A DNA stretch of 42,999 nt from Verrucomicrobiaceae bacterium (GCA_016795375.1 JAEUHJ010000203.1:1-42999), one strand, 5' to 3'. Shown: positions 10,301 through 25,300, counted from the stretch's first letter. Translations and numbers: made by a program. Notes: generated by a model from the letters alone, not told the origin.

Positions 10301-13300
10301 CATCCAGAACGTCCAGGTTGACACGGATGTGTGGGATTCAACTTTGTACTATGTGGCGGACGGTCCGTCGCTGGTGCCGGCTTTCATTTTCACCGGTTAC
10401 AAGCTCAACGCCCTCGCTGCCTACGGTGGATATCTTTACTGCGTCGATCAAAACGGAAACCACCTCTATCGCATCAATTCGCAGGGGGTGCTGGTGGACA
10501 TGGGGGCCATCGCAGGTCTGCCGGAGCCGGGAGGAGATGGCCAGTGGTCTGGTGCCACTGCGCTGACGAACGGCAGGATGATCCTGAACCTCTACACATG
10601 GGGGGCGGTCAAATCGACCACGCTTTACACCATCGATCTCGCCTCGGCATCCCTCGTCGGCCCTGGTGTCACGGTGACGAACACCGGCACCGGGACGGTT
10701 TATGCGGGCAACTTTGGCGACATCGCCTGGGATCCGCTCACCAACAAGGTGTACGGCTATTCCACAGTGGACACCAACTGGCTGGGGCTATTTGAAATCA
10801 ACACCACGACCGGCGCGGCCACACGCGTGACCGCCACGGTGCCGGGAGCGTGGGGTTCCATCATCATCGACGCCAACGGCCTGACCTATGGTTTCGGCAG
10901 CGCGGGTGCCACGGGTGCGCAGGACACGCTGTATGTGTTCAACCGCACCAACAATGTGCTCAATGGCAGCATCACGGCCGTCGGCACCGGTCCTGCGGTC
11001 TCGAACTCAGACGGCGCGGCCTGCCCCGGCGCGCCACCCTCGATGAAGCTGGGCAATCTCGTCTGGAACGACGTCAACAACAATGGCATCAAAGACGCGG
11101 GCGAGTCCGGCATCAACGGCGTTGCGTTGCAGCTTTTCCTCGGTGGTCAGAATCCGCTCACCGCGGCACCGGCGGTCACCACCACCACCAGCGGCGGCGG
11201 CTTTTACTCCTTCAACAACCTCTCACCCGGCCAGTACTTCGTGTACATGCCGAATCCACCCTCCGCGTTTCCTTATAGCAGCGACGCTGCTGTCACCACG
11301 GACAACAGGGTGGATAACGACGACAATGGCACCCAGACCGCATCAGGCCAGCCGGTGCGCGGACCGTTGATCGGCTTGAGTCCCACCATGGAGCCGGATG
11401 ACGACGGCGACACGGACACCAATTCCGACCTCACCGTTGACTTCGGCCTGCTGGCCATGCCCATCTTTGATTTCGGTGACTGGAACGGATCCGGCGCGGC
11501 CACTGCCAGCACCTCCAGCACAATGAACAGCAATCTGCGCCTTGGGGCCACGGCGGATGTGGAAGCTGTCGCCACAACCAATGCCGCCGCCACAGGAGAC
11601 GACACGTCCGGCGGCGATGACGAGGATGGTGTCACCATGCCTGCCGACATCACGCAGGGCGGGTGGGTCACGATTCCCGTCTCTGTTTTCAACAACACCG
11701 GCGCCACGGCCTATCTGCATTCGTGGATCGATTTCGACAACAGCGGTGACTTCAACAACACCACCATCTCCAGTGGCGGCGAGCGGCTTGCTGCCGCCGT
11801 GACCGTGCCCAGCGGCACATCCGCGCAGACGGTGAACGTGATCTTCCAGGCTCCGGTGGCCGCCAGCATCGGCACGCAGCGCGGCGTGCGTTTCCGTCTG
11901 ACCGACCAGGCTGCCACCGCGCCCACGGGTGTCTCCGGCACCGGTGAAGTCGAGGACTATGTGGTGGGCATCGTGGCCCCGACGCTGGATTTCGGCGACT
12001 TTGATGGCTTCGCCGATGCTTCGAGCACGATGGTTTCCACTTTGGAAATCGGGGCCGGTACGGATGTCGAGGGCGCGTCCAATGCCAATGCCACCGCCAC
12101 AGGAGATGACATCACCGGCAGTGACGATGAAGACGGCGTGGTCTTTCCGACGATGATCGCCAGCCAGCCGGTGGTCGTTCCTGTCACGGTGACAAACAAG
12201 AGCGGCTCCACGGCGTATCTGAACGCCTGGTTTGACTTCAACGACAACGGCACCCTCACCGACGCGGGCGAGCAGGTGGCAGCCAATATTGCGGTGCCGA
12301 ACATGACGACGAAAGGCACGGTCAATCTCTCCTTCACCGTGCCCGCCGCCGCCGTGACGAGCTCCAGCATCGGCGTGCGCGTGCGTTTGACGAGCGGCAG
12401 CTCCCCCGGCCCCACCGGCCAGTCCGGCAACGGCGAGGTCGAGGACCATGCGGTGACGGTTTTGAACGCCACGACGGATTTCGGCGACTTCAGCGGTTTT
12501 GCCGACGCGGTGAACACCGCCAGCTCAAACCTGCGCCTCGGCGCGCTCGTGGATGCGGAGTATGCCGCGACGAAAAATATCACGGCGACCGGGGACGACA
12601 CCGCTGGCAATGATGACGAGGACGGCGTGACGCTGCCGTCCATGATCGCGGGTGCGCCGGTGGTCATCCCTGTCGTGGTGACGAACACCACCGGTGCCAC
12701 GGCCTGTCTGAATGCCTGGATTGATTACAACAACAACGGCTCGCTGGCAGATGCAGGGGAGCAGGTCGCCACAAACATCACCATCAGCAACGGCTCCGTG
12801 AATCTGACACGAAACCTCAATGTCACTGTGCCGCCCAATGCTGTGACCGGCTCGGCCCTCGGCGTGCGCGTACGGCTCACGGAAGACTCCAGTCCCGGCG
12901 CGTCCGGCATCGGTGGCACAGGCGAGGTGGAAGACTATGTCGTGAGCATCGCGGCCCCAACGACGGATTTTGGTGACTTCACGGCCTTTGGCAGCGCCAG
13001 TGCCACGCGGAATGCCAGCCTGCGCCTCGGCGCGGCCACGGATGTCGAGTATGCCGCCACCACGAACGCCACCGCCGCGGGCGATGACACCACCGGCAGT
13101 GATGACGAGGACGCAGTGACGATTCCCGCGATGACTGCCGGCGGGCCGGGTTCATTCTCCGTGCAGGTGACGAATACGAGCGGCTCCACGGCCTACTTGA
13201 ACGCCTGGATCGACTACAATGGCAACGGCGTGCTCACGGATGCCGGGGAGCAGGTCGCCACCAACGCCCTGATCGCCAACGGATCGAACAACCTCACACG

Positions 13301-16300
13301 GGCGCTCAATTTCACCGTCGCATCCACCGCGCTCACGGGTGTGAACCTTGGCGCGCGCTTCCGTTTGTCGAACACCAGCGGCACCGCCCCCACCGGCCTG
13401 GCCGGCAACGGCGAGGTGGAGGACTATGTGCTCGCCATCACCGCGCCGACCACGGACTTTGGCGACTTCGCCCCGTTTGCCGATGCGTCCCAAGGCGTGA
13501 ATCCATCCCTGCGCATCGGTGCGTCGATCGATCCGGAGTACGCGGCCACCACAGACGCCGATGCCACGGGGGATGACTCCACTGGAAGCGATGACGAAGA
13601 CGGCGTGGCAATGCCTTCGATGATTGCGGGCCAGACGGTGACGATCCCGGTCACGGTGACGAACACCACCGGCGCGAGCGGCTTTCTCAACGCCTGGATC
13701 GACTTCAACAACAACGGCGTGCTCACGGACAGCGGCGAGCAGATCGCCACAAACACCCCGGTGACCACCGGCACGTCGAACGGCACGCTCAATCTCACCG
13801 TCACCGTGCCGCCCACCGCAGTGACCGGCGTGACTGTGGGGGCGCGTTTCCGGTTATCCGCGCCCAGCGGCCTCGGCCCCACGGGGGCGAACGGCCTCGC
13901 GGGTGAGATCGAGGACCATGCGGTCGTCATCGCGGCTCCCACGACGGATTTCGGCGACATGAGCACGCTGGCTGACGCCAGCAGCGCCGTGGTGAGCACC
14001 ATCCGCCTCGGTGCGACGACGGACACGGAGTATCTGGCCACGAAGAACGCCACCGCGACGGGAGACGATGCCACCGGTTCGGATGACGAGGATGCCGTGA
14101 CCTTCCCCTCCATGACCGCAGGCGATCCGGTGACCATTCCGGTCGTGGTCACGAACACCTCGGGCTCCACGGCTTATCTGAACGCCTGGATCGACTACAA
14201 TGGCAACGGCGTGCTCACCGACGCGGGCGAGCAGATCGCCACGAACGTGGTGGTTTCGACCGGGACGACGAATGTGACGCGCAATCTGTCCATCACCGTG
14301 CCGCCAGGCGCGGTGACGAGCGTGCCGCTGGCCTCACGTTTCCGCCTCACCAGCACGAGCAGCCCCGGCGTTGATGGTGCCAGCGGAAACGGCGAGGTGG
14401 AGGACCACCGGGTGCCCGTCATCGCCCAGGCATCAGATTTTGGTGATTTCAGCAGCTTCGGCTCCGCGTCGAACGGGGCGGACAGCCGCCTGCGTCTCGG
14501 TGCCGCTGTGGATGCCGAGCCTGCGCCGACGACCAACATCACGGCGACCGGGGATGACGTCACAGGCACGGATGATGAGGATGGTGTCACGATCCCCGCG
14601 CTGACCGCCACAGGCACCTTCACGATCCCGGTCGTGGTGACCAATGAACTGGGCGCGGGCGCCTTTCTCAATGCCTGGATTGATTACAACAACAACGGCG
14701 TGCTCACCGACAGCGGCGAGCAGGTGGCCACCAATGTGGCGGTGGCGACCGGCCAGACGAACTCCACGCTCAATCTGAGCGTCTTCGTGCCCTCATCTGC
14801 TGTCACCGGCACGAATCTGGGCGCGCGTTTCCGCCTCACTGCAGCCGCGTCCCCTAGTGCCACCGGTGCCAGTAACGATACAGGGGAGGTGGAGGACTAT
14901 GTCGTGAGCATCGCGGTGCCAACGCTGGATTTTGGCGACTTCACGAGCTTTGGAGCCGCCAGCAGCACGCGGAACGGCAATCTACGCCTCGGCGCGCTGA
15001 CGGACGCGGAAGGAGATGGCATCACCAACACCACGGCGACGGGTGATGACACGAGCAACACGGATGACGAGGACGGCGTGACGCTGCCCTCTTTAATGGC
15101 TGGCGCGGCGGCCACGATCCCGGTGAAGATTTACAACAAACGCGGCTCCACCTCCTACCTGAACGCCTGGATCGACTACAATGGCAACGGCGTGCTCACC
15201 GACGCGGGCGAGCAGATCGCCACGAACACGACCATCTCCACTGGCAGCTCCACCGTCACGCGGAATCTTTCCATCACGGTGCCCGTGGCCGCCACCACTG
15301 GTGTGCCGGTCGGCGCACGCTTCCGCATCACCAGCACCAGCTCTCCTGGCAGCACCGGGCAGAAAGGTGTCGGCGAGGTGGAGGACTACGCGCCGACCAT
15401 CAACGCGCCGCCGAGCGACTACGGCGACTTCAGCGGCTTCGCGGACGCCTTCTCGACGAGGAACGCGGGCCTGCGCCTCGGCGCGACGACGGACTCAGAG
15501 CTCTCCGCCACGAAAAATGCGCTGGCCACGGGAGATGACGACACGCTCTCTGATGACGAGGACGGCGCGGCCATCCCGAGCATGATCGCGGGTGCGCCGA
15601 CGACGATACCTGTCACCGTGACCAACAACACGGGCGCCGCAGCCTATTTGAATGTGTGGGTCAACTTCAACAACGACGGCGACATCAACGATGGCGGCGA
15701 GCAGGTCGCGGTGAACGTGCCCGTCCCGGCAGGAACCACCGACGAGATCGAAAACGTGAGCTTCATCGTGCCAACGAACGCCATCACGGGCGCGAACCTC
15801 GGCATCCGCGTGCGACTGACCTCCACACAGACTCCGGGCAGCACCGGCGGCAGCGGCAATGGCGAGGTGGAGGACTATGTGGTGAACATCGCCGTGCCCA
15901 CGATTGATTTCGGCGACTGGGACGGCGCGGCGGAAGCCAGCAGCACGCGCTCAAACAACCTGCGCATGGGCGCGCTGGTGGACGCCGAGTATGCGGCGGC
16001 GAAAAACGCCTCCGCCAACGGCGACGACGCCACCGGCAGCGATGACGAGGACGGCGTGACCGTTCCCACAATCGCGCCGGGTGCTTCTGCGACAGCCTCC
16101 GTCACCGTCACCAATCTCAGCGGCGCCACAGGCTACCTCAATGCCTGGGTGGACTTCAACGGCAACGGCCTCTTCACCGACGCCGGAGAGCAGATCGCCA
16201 CGAATCTCGTCATCGCCAACAACACCAATGCCGCCGTGCGCAACATCACGGTGAACGCGCCTGCGGATGCCCGGCCAGGCATGAGAGGCGCGCGCTTCCG

Positions 16301-19300
16301 CCTCACCAGCTCACAGACTCCTGGATCCACCGGCCACAGCGCCACGGGCGAGGTGGAAGATCATCTCCTCCAGATTCTCTGCCCGGTCGTCTCCGTGCCG
16401 GCCATCCCCACTTCGCTGATTTCCGGCACGGCCTATTCCGCCACACTCGCGGCCTCGGGCGGTGCCGCGCCTTACACCTATTCGGTGACCAGCGGCACGC
16501 TGCCTGCCGGTCTGACACTCAGCACGGCGGGTGTGCTCAGCGGCACGCCAACGGCTGCCAATGGCGCAGGTGTGAGTGTGACGATCCAGGCTTCTGATGC
16601 GAACGGCTGCACCGGCTCCTTGATCTTCGCCGCGAAAGTCTGCCCGGTGATGAACGTCGGCCCCAGGAATCTGCCGGACGGCTTCATCGGCGTCAGCTAC
16701 TTGCAGTATGTCACGGCCACGGGTGGCGCCACGCCCTACAGTCTGGCACGTACCGGCGGCACGCTGCCTCCGGGCCTCTCCTTCTTCGGCTGCAATCATG
16801 TGGTGGCCGGGCCGGGTATGCCTTACGCCCCTATTTTTTCTCCTGCGGCCAATGCCACGGTCAATCCACCGGACGGCCTCATCACTCTGGCCCTGGGTGG
16901 CTCCGCCGGACCGGTGACAGCGGGCATCTGGACGCTGAAGGCCACCGGCGGTGTCAGCATCGGTGTTCTTGGCCTCGGCTTGACGGAAAGCGGCTCGCGC
17001 ACGCAGCTCACAGGCACGGAATTGAAATTCGGAGTCAGCAACAACAGCTCCAGCCTGCTCGGCATGCTGGGCATCGGCACCTCGATCACTTCCACCTGGG
17101 AGGCGGTGGCGAAATTCGACGCGCCGGGTTCGCCGGTGCAGTTGCAGCCGGGCATCCGCTACGCCGTCAGCTTTGATGTGGACGGGGAGAATGGTTTCCT
17201 GGAGTCCGGACTTGGTTTCATACCCACCTTCACCGTCGAGCTGCTCGATGGCGCGGGCAATGCGGTGGATTCATCCGGGTCCGGCACGATCATCAACATC
17301 CTCGGTCTCTTTGGCAACGGTGTGAAGAGCGGCACGCGCACGCTCTACTTTGACGTTCCGCAGGGAGTTTCCCCTGGGGCGTGCAGCGTGCGTTTCCGTG
17401 CTGGCGCAGCCTTGAACACCACCATCCTCGGCATGGGCACCAGTTTTGCCACTGTGTCGAACCTGCGCGTGATCGAGGCGGTGCATGCCGGACCGGAAGG
17501 CGGCCTGGTCATCGGCACGCCGACCAGCGGGGGGCTTTACACCATGCAGGTGACTGCCACCGACGCGAACGGCTGCTCCATCCAGCAGCCGGTGAGCATC
17601 CTCATCTGCCCGGCGATCACCCTCCCGGCCATCTCCGCCAATGCCACGGTGGGCACGGCCTACAGTCAGAGTGTCGCGGCCACCGGCAGCGTCACTCCCT
17701 ACACCTACGCGGTGAGTAGCGGCACGCTCCCGGCGGGATTGAGCCTGGACGCCAGCACCGGAGACATCACCGGCACACCGACGAGCGCGGTGAACGCCAG
17801 CTTCACCATCCGCGCCGTGGATGCCAATGGCTGCTCCGGCACGCGGGCCTACACGATCGCGTCTGTGTGTCCCACGATCACGGTGAGTCCCACCACGCTG
17901 GAGAACAGCACGGTGGGCATCGCCTACTCAAAGACGATCACCGCCAGCGGCGGCACGGGTCCCCACACCTTTGTCATCACCAGCGGCACGCTGCCAGCCG
18001 GTCTCACCCTGAGCTCTGCCGGCGTGCTCTCCGGCACACCGACCAGCGCCAATGGAGCCGGAGTGAGCATCACCATCCGCGCCACGGACGCCTACGGCTG
18101 CACGGCCTCGCAGGTGCTCATCGCAAAAACATGCCCGGTGATGAATCTCGGCCCCGCGATCCTTCCTGCCGTCCGTGAGGGGGTCAACTACCTGCAACGC
18201 ATCACCGTCACTGGCGGAGCCACGCCGCATACCCTGGTGAAGTCAGGAGGCACGCTGCCGCCGGGTCTTTTCTTCGCGAGCAACAACGCCCCCGTGGCCG
18301 GTCCTGGCACGCCCTACGCCCCGATCTTTTCTCCCGTCGCGAACGCCACGGTGGATCCACCGGACGGCCTCATCACTCTGGCCCTGGGTGGCTCCGCCGG
18401 TCCCGTGACTTCGGGCATCTGGACTCTGAAAGCCACCGGCGGCGTCAGTGTCAGCATCCTCGGCATCGGTTTGACGGAAAGCGGCTCGCGCACGCAGCTC
18501 ACAGGCTCGGAGTTGAAATTCGGCGTCAGCAACAACAGCTCCAGCCTTCTAGGCATGTTGGGCGTCGGCACCTCGATCGTCTCCACCTGGGAGGCGGTGG
18601 CGAAGTTTGACGCGGCGGGTTCGCCGGTGCAGTTGAAGCCGGGCATCCGCTATGCCGTCACCTTTGATGTGGACGGTGAGAATGGCTTCCTGGAGTCCGG
18701 ACTCGGCTTCGTGCCCAGCTTCACCGTCGAACTGCTCGATGGCGCGGGCAACGCGATGGACTCTGGAAGTTCCGGCACGCTCATCAACATCCTCGGTCTT
18801 TTCGGCAACGGCGTGAAGAGCGGCACGCGCACGCTTTACTTTGACGCGCCTTATGGCACGCCTCCCGGCCCATGCAGCCTGCGCTTCCGCGCCGCCGCCG
18901 CCTTGAACACCACGATCCTCGGCATGGGCACCAGCTTCGCCACCGTGTCGAACCTGCGCATGATCGAGGCGGTGGATGCCAGCTCGAACGGCGGCGTGAT
19001 CACCGGCACTCCCACCGGCACGCCGCCCGCCGGCGGCACCTACACCATCCAGGTGACCACCACCGACGCGAACGGCTGCACCACTCAAGGCCCTGTGGAC
19101 GTGCCCGTCTGCACGGTGATCAACCTCGCCTCGTTGAACAAGACACTCACCATCGGCAGCGCCTACTCCAGCAGCGCCGCCGCCGCCGGTGGAGCCGCCC
19201 CCTACGTCTATGCGCTGGGCAGCGGCAGCCTGCCGGCCGGGCTGAGCCTGAACACCGGCACGGGCGAGGTCACTGGCACGCCCACGGACATGGACAGCCA

Positions 19301-22300
19301 GCCCTTCACCATCAGCGCCACCGATGCCAAGGGCTGCGTTGGCACGCGCTCCTACACGCTCGACCTGGGCTGCCCCGCCATCACCGTGAATCCGGCCACG
19401 CTGCCCGCGCCGGAAATCGGCGGCGCGTATTCCCAAACAATCACGACCAGCGGCACCACCGCCACGCCCCTGGTCTGGAGCGCGAGCGGTCTGCCGTCGT
19501 GGTTGAGCCTGAACAGCGCCACGGGTGTCCTCAGCGGCACCGCGACTTCGACCACGCCTGTCACCTTCACCATCACCGCCACGGATGCCGACAACTGCCC
19601 GGGCTCCCGCAGCTACACGCTCACGCCCGCGTGCCCTCTCATCACGCTCGACAATCCTGCGGCACCGGCCGGCTACCGCAACTCCGCCTACTCGCACACA
19701 TTCACCGCCAGCGGCGGCACGGCCCCGTATTCGTTCGCGCTCGTCAGCGGCACGCTGCCGCCGGGACTCACGCTGGCCTCTGACGGCACCGTGAGCGGCA
19801 CGCCGACCGCTCCGGGCAGCCACACCGTCACCGTGCGTGCCACCGACGCCGGCAACTGCCAGAGCGCGACGAGTGCCATCACCTTCCTCGTCAAAGGCAT
19901 GGCGCTGGGCAACCAGGTGTGGATCGACATGAATGACGACGGCCTGCGCGGATCGACCGAGAGCGGAGTGCCGGGACTGCCTTTGCAATTGTGGTCTCCA
20001 GGCATCAACGGGAACGCGGAAAATGGCGCGGGCGACGATGTGATGCTCGCCACGACCGTCACAGACGCCAACGGCCTCTACCTTTTCAGCAACCTCGCTC
20101 CCGGTGTCTATTATGTGCGCGTCCCGACGCCGCCGGTCTATTATCCGAAAGTCAGCACCAGCCAGGTGGCGCTCGACAACGGTGTCAACAATGACAACAA
20201 CGGCCTGCAAACCGCGCCGGGCAATCCGGTGGTGACGCCGCTGATCACACTTTCTCCCGGCACGGAGCCCGCGGCCGAGGTGGATGGCAACGATGCCGAC
20301 ACGGACGGCACGATCGACATCGGTTTCTCCAACGCGAATCCGTGCCAGATCACCAATCTCATCGACAATCCGAGCTTTGAGTTCCAGGGACTGCCAAACA
20401 CGACCGGAACCGCCACCTCGGTGCTCGGCTACGACGGCACAGGCACTTCCTTCGGCGCGAACATCAACGCCTTCCAATGGCTCGGCGGCACAAACGGCAC
20501 CAGCGGTGTCGGCGAGCCGATCCAGCGTGCGCAGGTCATCTCCGGCAACAACGGTTCGCGTGTTTCGTGGATGGAAAGCGTCAAAAGCCGTCACGGCAAA
20601 CGCATGCTGCTGCTCCAGGGCACCAGTTCCACCGTCAGCCTGCGCCCTGCGGGCGGCGGCGGGTGGAGCACCGCGCTTCAGGCCGGCAAGGAGTATGAGT
20701 TGAGCGTGTGGGCCTCCAGCGCGTCGTCCGGCGCGGCGTCGATCCTGTGGGATCTCGGCGCGAACGCGCAAATCTTCCAGATCATCACCGGCGTCACACC
20801 TGGCATCTACCAGTATTACACCGTGCCGCAGGGTGAGATGAGCGCCACGGCTCCGGGAGAGCAGCAGTGCTGCGGTTACAGCGGCGGCACGGTCTCCTAC
20901 CCATCCTTCGGCGCCCCGGACTACAACGGCTGGAGCGAGGCCGCATCCAGCACCGCGCAGCCCGTGTGGCGTCAGTTCACCTACCGCTTCCGCATCGCCA
21001 GCGCGGCGACGCAGTCGCAGATCGACACCGCAGCCATCGTTCTCTCCGGCGGCAGCAGCACGAATCCGGTCGTGGCCGACCTGGTTTACCTCTGTCAGGT
21101 CAGCCCCTCCGCCACGCTGACCATCGGCAACCTTGTCTGGAACGATGCCAATAAGAACGGTGTGCGTGACACCGGCGCGTTCAGCGAGACCGGCGTCGGC
21201 GGCGTCACTGTCGATCTTTTCAGCACCACCAATGACACCGCCGGTGACGCGGACGATCTGCTCGTCGGCACCACCACGACGGGTCCGGCCGGCGCTTACA
21301 ATTTCACCGGCCTCGCCGATGGAAAATATGTCGTGCGTGTCACGCCGCCCGCCGGCATTCCCGCGGCCGGCGGCAATGTGGTCATCGCCGACAACGGCAT
21401 CAACAACGACAACAACGGCGCGCAGCCCGGCGGCCCCGGAACCCATCTTTACAGTCCGGTGGTCAACCTTGGCATCGGCGCGGAGCCTGTGAACGATGGC
21501 GACACCAATCCCGACACCGAATTGAGCATCGATTTCGGCATCTTCACCGGCATCCAGCTCGGCAACCAGCTCTTCATTGACGGCAACAATGACGGCGTGT
21601 TCAGCAGCGGCACGGAGACGGGCGCCGGCGCGGGCCTGACGGTCGAACTGCTCGACGGCGTGGCGGACACCGTCATCGCGAGCACGACGACAAACAGCAG
21701 CGGCGTCTATGGCTTCACCGTTTACCAGCCCGGCGCGTATCGCGTGCGCGTCCCCGCGCCGCCTGCGTCTTCCCCGCTCGTGTCCGGCGTGACGGACGGC
21801 GCGGACAATGGCGAGGACAATGACAGCAATGCCATTCAGGGCGGTGGAGTCGGTGCCGCCGCGATCAGCCCGGTCATCACGCTCACGGCAGCCGGTGAAC
21901 CTGGCGGCAGCGGCATCGGCAACAGCGAAAACACCATCGACTTCGGCTTCCGCGGCTGCCCGGTCATCACCATCAGTCCCGGAACGGTCGCCGTCGCCAC
22001 GCAGTACGCGCCTTACAATCCGCTTTCGCTCACCTCCAGCGGCGGCTCGGGCGGCTACTCCTATTCGATCAGCGGCGGCAGCCTGCCGGATGGCATGACC
22101 TTGAGCAGCGGTGGCGTCCTCGGCGGGACGCCGGGCGCGGCGGCGGCGCCTGGCGGTTATGCCTTCACGGTGCGCAGCACGGACAGCCAGGGCTGTTCCG
22201 GCACGCAAAGCTACACGTTGCTGCTCATGAACGCGCTGGTGACGGTCAGCCCGGCCACTTTGCCATCCGCGACGCAATATGCGGCCTACACGCAGAACCT

Positions 22301-25300
22301 GCTGGCCTCCGGCGGCACATCACCGTACTCCTGGAGCGTCAGTCCGGCCGCCCTGGGTGGCACCGCCGCCTGGTGGCCGGGTGAGAATGGCGCTGCGGAA
22401 GTGATCGCAGGCAACAACGGCGCGCTGCTCAATGGAGTGGCCTTCACCGCAGGCGTCACAGGCCGCGCGTTCGATTTCGACGGCACAAACGACTTCATGC
22501 AGGTGCCGGACCAGTCGGTCATGCGTCCGGCGCAGATCAGCGTCGAGGCATGGGTGAGGCCATCCAGCGCATCCCCGTCGGGAGACCGCGTCATCATCGC
22601 GAAAACAGACAATCCCGGCGCGCCGGGCAACGGCTACGGCCTCATGCAGCGCGATGGCACCAGCACGGCGCGTTTCTGGATCAACCGTCCGTCCACGCTG
22701 CTGCTGAGCTCCGATTTCGTGGATGCTCCTCTCACGGTGAATGCCTGGAACCACGTCGTGGGCACTTATGACGGGGCCGTTCTGCGCATTTATGTGAATG
22801 GCGCGCAGGTGACGTCCAAGCTCTTTGTCATTCCCGTCAGCCACTCCAGCCAGCCGCTGAGATTCGGCGGCAGCGCCGTTGCTGGCACGCATTGGGCCGG
22901 CGCGCTCGACGAGGCGGCGGTGTACAACCGCGCCATCAGCGCCGCCGAGGTGCTGGCACGTTACAACATCGTCACCAGCGGCAACAACGGCCTGCCCGAC
23001 GGCCTGACGCTCAACACCGCCACCGGCGTGCTCGCCGGTACTCCCACGTCCGTGCCTGCGAGCTATCCGTTCACCGTGCGTGCCAGCGATCTTTACGGCG
23101 GCACGGGTCTGCGCGCCTACACGCTCGCCGTCACCTGCCCGGTGATTGACATCACGCCCAAAACATTCGCGGATGCCACGCAGTATGCCGCCTACGCCTC
23201 CGTCACGCTCAGCGCGGCGGGCGGAACGATGCCTTATCAATGGGACATCTCCAGCGGCGCGCTGCCCACCGGCATGAGCATGAGCGGCGCCGGTGTCATC
23301 AGCGGCACGCCGGGCTCCGCCCCGGGGTCGTATTCCTTCACCGTGCGCGCCCGTGACGCGAACAACTGCGTCAGCACGCAGGCCCTGAGCATCCGGGTAC
23401 TGTGTCCTCCGGTCTCGCTGACGCCTGCCACGCTGCCGGATGCGCGGCAGTTCGCGGCTTACACCGCCGTGCTGCTGGACGGCGCGGGTGGCAGCGCGCC
23501 CTACACCTTCAGCATCACCAGCGGCGCGCTGCCCGCCGGCATGAGCCTGAGCAACGCCGGTCTGATCAGCGGCACGCCGACGGCGCTGCCGGGTGACTAT
23601 GCATTCACCGTACGCGGCACGGACAGTGCCTCCTGTTCCGGCACGCGCTCCTACACGCTGCGTGTGAGCTGTCCGGTCATCACTGTCACGCCCGCGACGC
23701 TGGCCAATGGCCGTCAATATCAGGCCTACAGCCAGACCCTGACGGCCAGCGGCGGCAATCCGGCCTACACCTGGTCGCTGGAAAGCGGCACACTGCCCGC
23801 AGGACTCGCTTTGAGCAGCAGCGGTGTCGTCAGCGGCACGCCGACGGTAGCGCCAGGCAGCCACACTTTCCGCGTGAAGGCCACGGACTCCTCCGGTTGC
23901 TCGGGTTCGCGCGATTGCACGATTCTGTTCGACTGCCCGCTCATCACCGTGACGCCGGCGATGCTGCCGCAGGCCACCACGACGATGGCTTACAGCCAGC
24001 AGCTCGCCGCGAGCGGCGGCACCGCGCCTTACACCTGGTCGCTTGCGGGCGGCGCGCTGCCTTCCGGCATCACGCTTTCCTCCGCTGGCTTGGTCAGTGG
24101 CACGACGGAGGCGGCTGGCTCCTTCAACTTCACCGTGCAGGTGTCAGATTTGAACGGTTGTGTGAAACAGCAGGCGCTCGCGCTCGGCGTGGATTGCGCC
24201 GCCATCACCATCACGCCCGCGTCGCTGCCTGCGGCGATGGTGGGCGGTGCCTACTCGCAGCAGCTCACGGCCACCGGCGGTGTCGGCGTGAAGACCTGGT
24301 CGCTGAAATCCGGCTCCTTCCCCACGGGCGTGAGCATCTCCTCCTCCGGTCTCATCAGCGGCACGCCCACCAGCACGGCGGGCAATTACAGCATCACCAT
24401 TCAGGCGATGGACCAGAACAACTGCCCGGGTACCATCAACTATGTGCTCGCGCTGGATTGCCCCGTGGTCACGATCACGCCAGCGACGGTGCCCGACGGC
24501 ACGGCTGGCGCGGCCTATTCCACCACGTTGAGCGCCTCCGGTGCCGTCGCGCCTTACGTCTGGAGCGTGCCTGTGGGGAGCACGTTGCCTGCGGGGCTGG
24601 GATTGAATCCATCCGGGGTTCTCAGCGGCACGCCGACCGCGCCGGGCAGTTACAGCTTCACGGTGGAGGCACGCGGCGCTTACGCCTGCCTCGGCAGCAG
24701 GACGATCAGCATGACGGTTGACTGCCCCACGCTCGTGCTCGCGCCGGCCACGCTGGCCTCGGGTTATCGCGGCGTGGCTTACAGCCAGACGATCACGAGC
24801 AGCGGCGGCATCGGTGCCAGCAGCTATTCATTGATCGCCGGCAGCCTGCCGCCGGGTGTGACCTTGAGCACGGGCAGCGGCATCCTCAGCGGTACGCCTT
24901 CCGCCACCGGCAGCTTCAGCTTCACCATCCGTGCCGTGGACTCGGCCGCATGTTCAGGCACGCGCGATTATGTTGTCGTCATCAACGGTCTCTCGCTGGG
25001 GAACCTCGTCTGGGACGACCTGGATCAAAACGGCGTGCGTGACGCGGGCGAGCCCGGCCTCGGCGGCGCCGCCCTCCAGCTCTTTTCCACGACGGATGCC
25101 GTGATCGGCAACGGTGATGATGCCTTGCAAGGCACGACGACCTCCGACGGCACGGGCGCTTACGCCTTCACCGGGCTGGCTCCTGGAAAATACTTCGTGC
25201 GCATGGCCGCGCCGCCTTCCACGCATCCTCTGTCCTCCGGCCCGCAGGTTGCCGCTGACAATGGCATCGACCATGACAACAACGGCATCCAGACGGGCGG

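Noticed and set aside
18549..22277. Reverse-strand open frame of 1,242 codons
   Set aside because: It lies opposite the Ig, SdrB and jelly-roll segments of the giant gene. Its translation is a low-complexity mix of Arg, Ala, Gly and Asp with no domain, as expected from GC-rich codon bias with no stops on the reverse strand.
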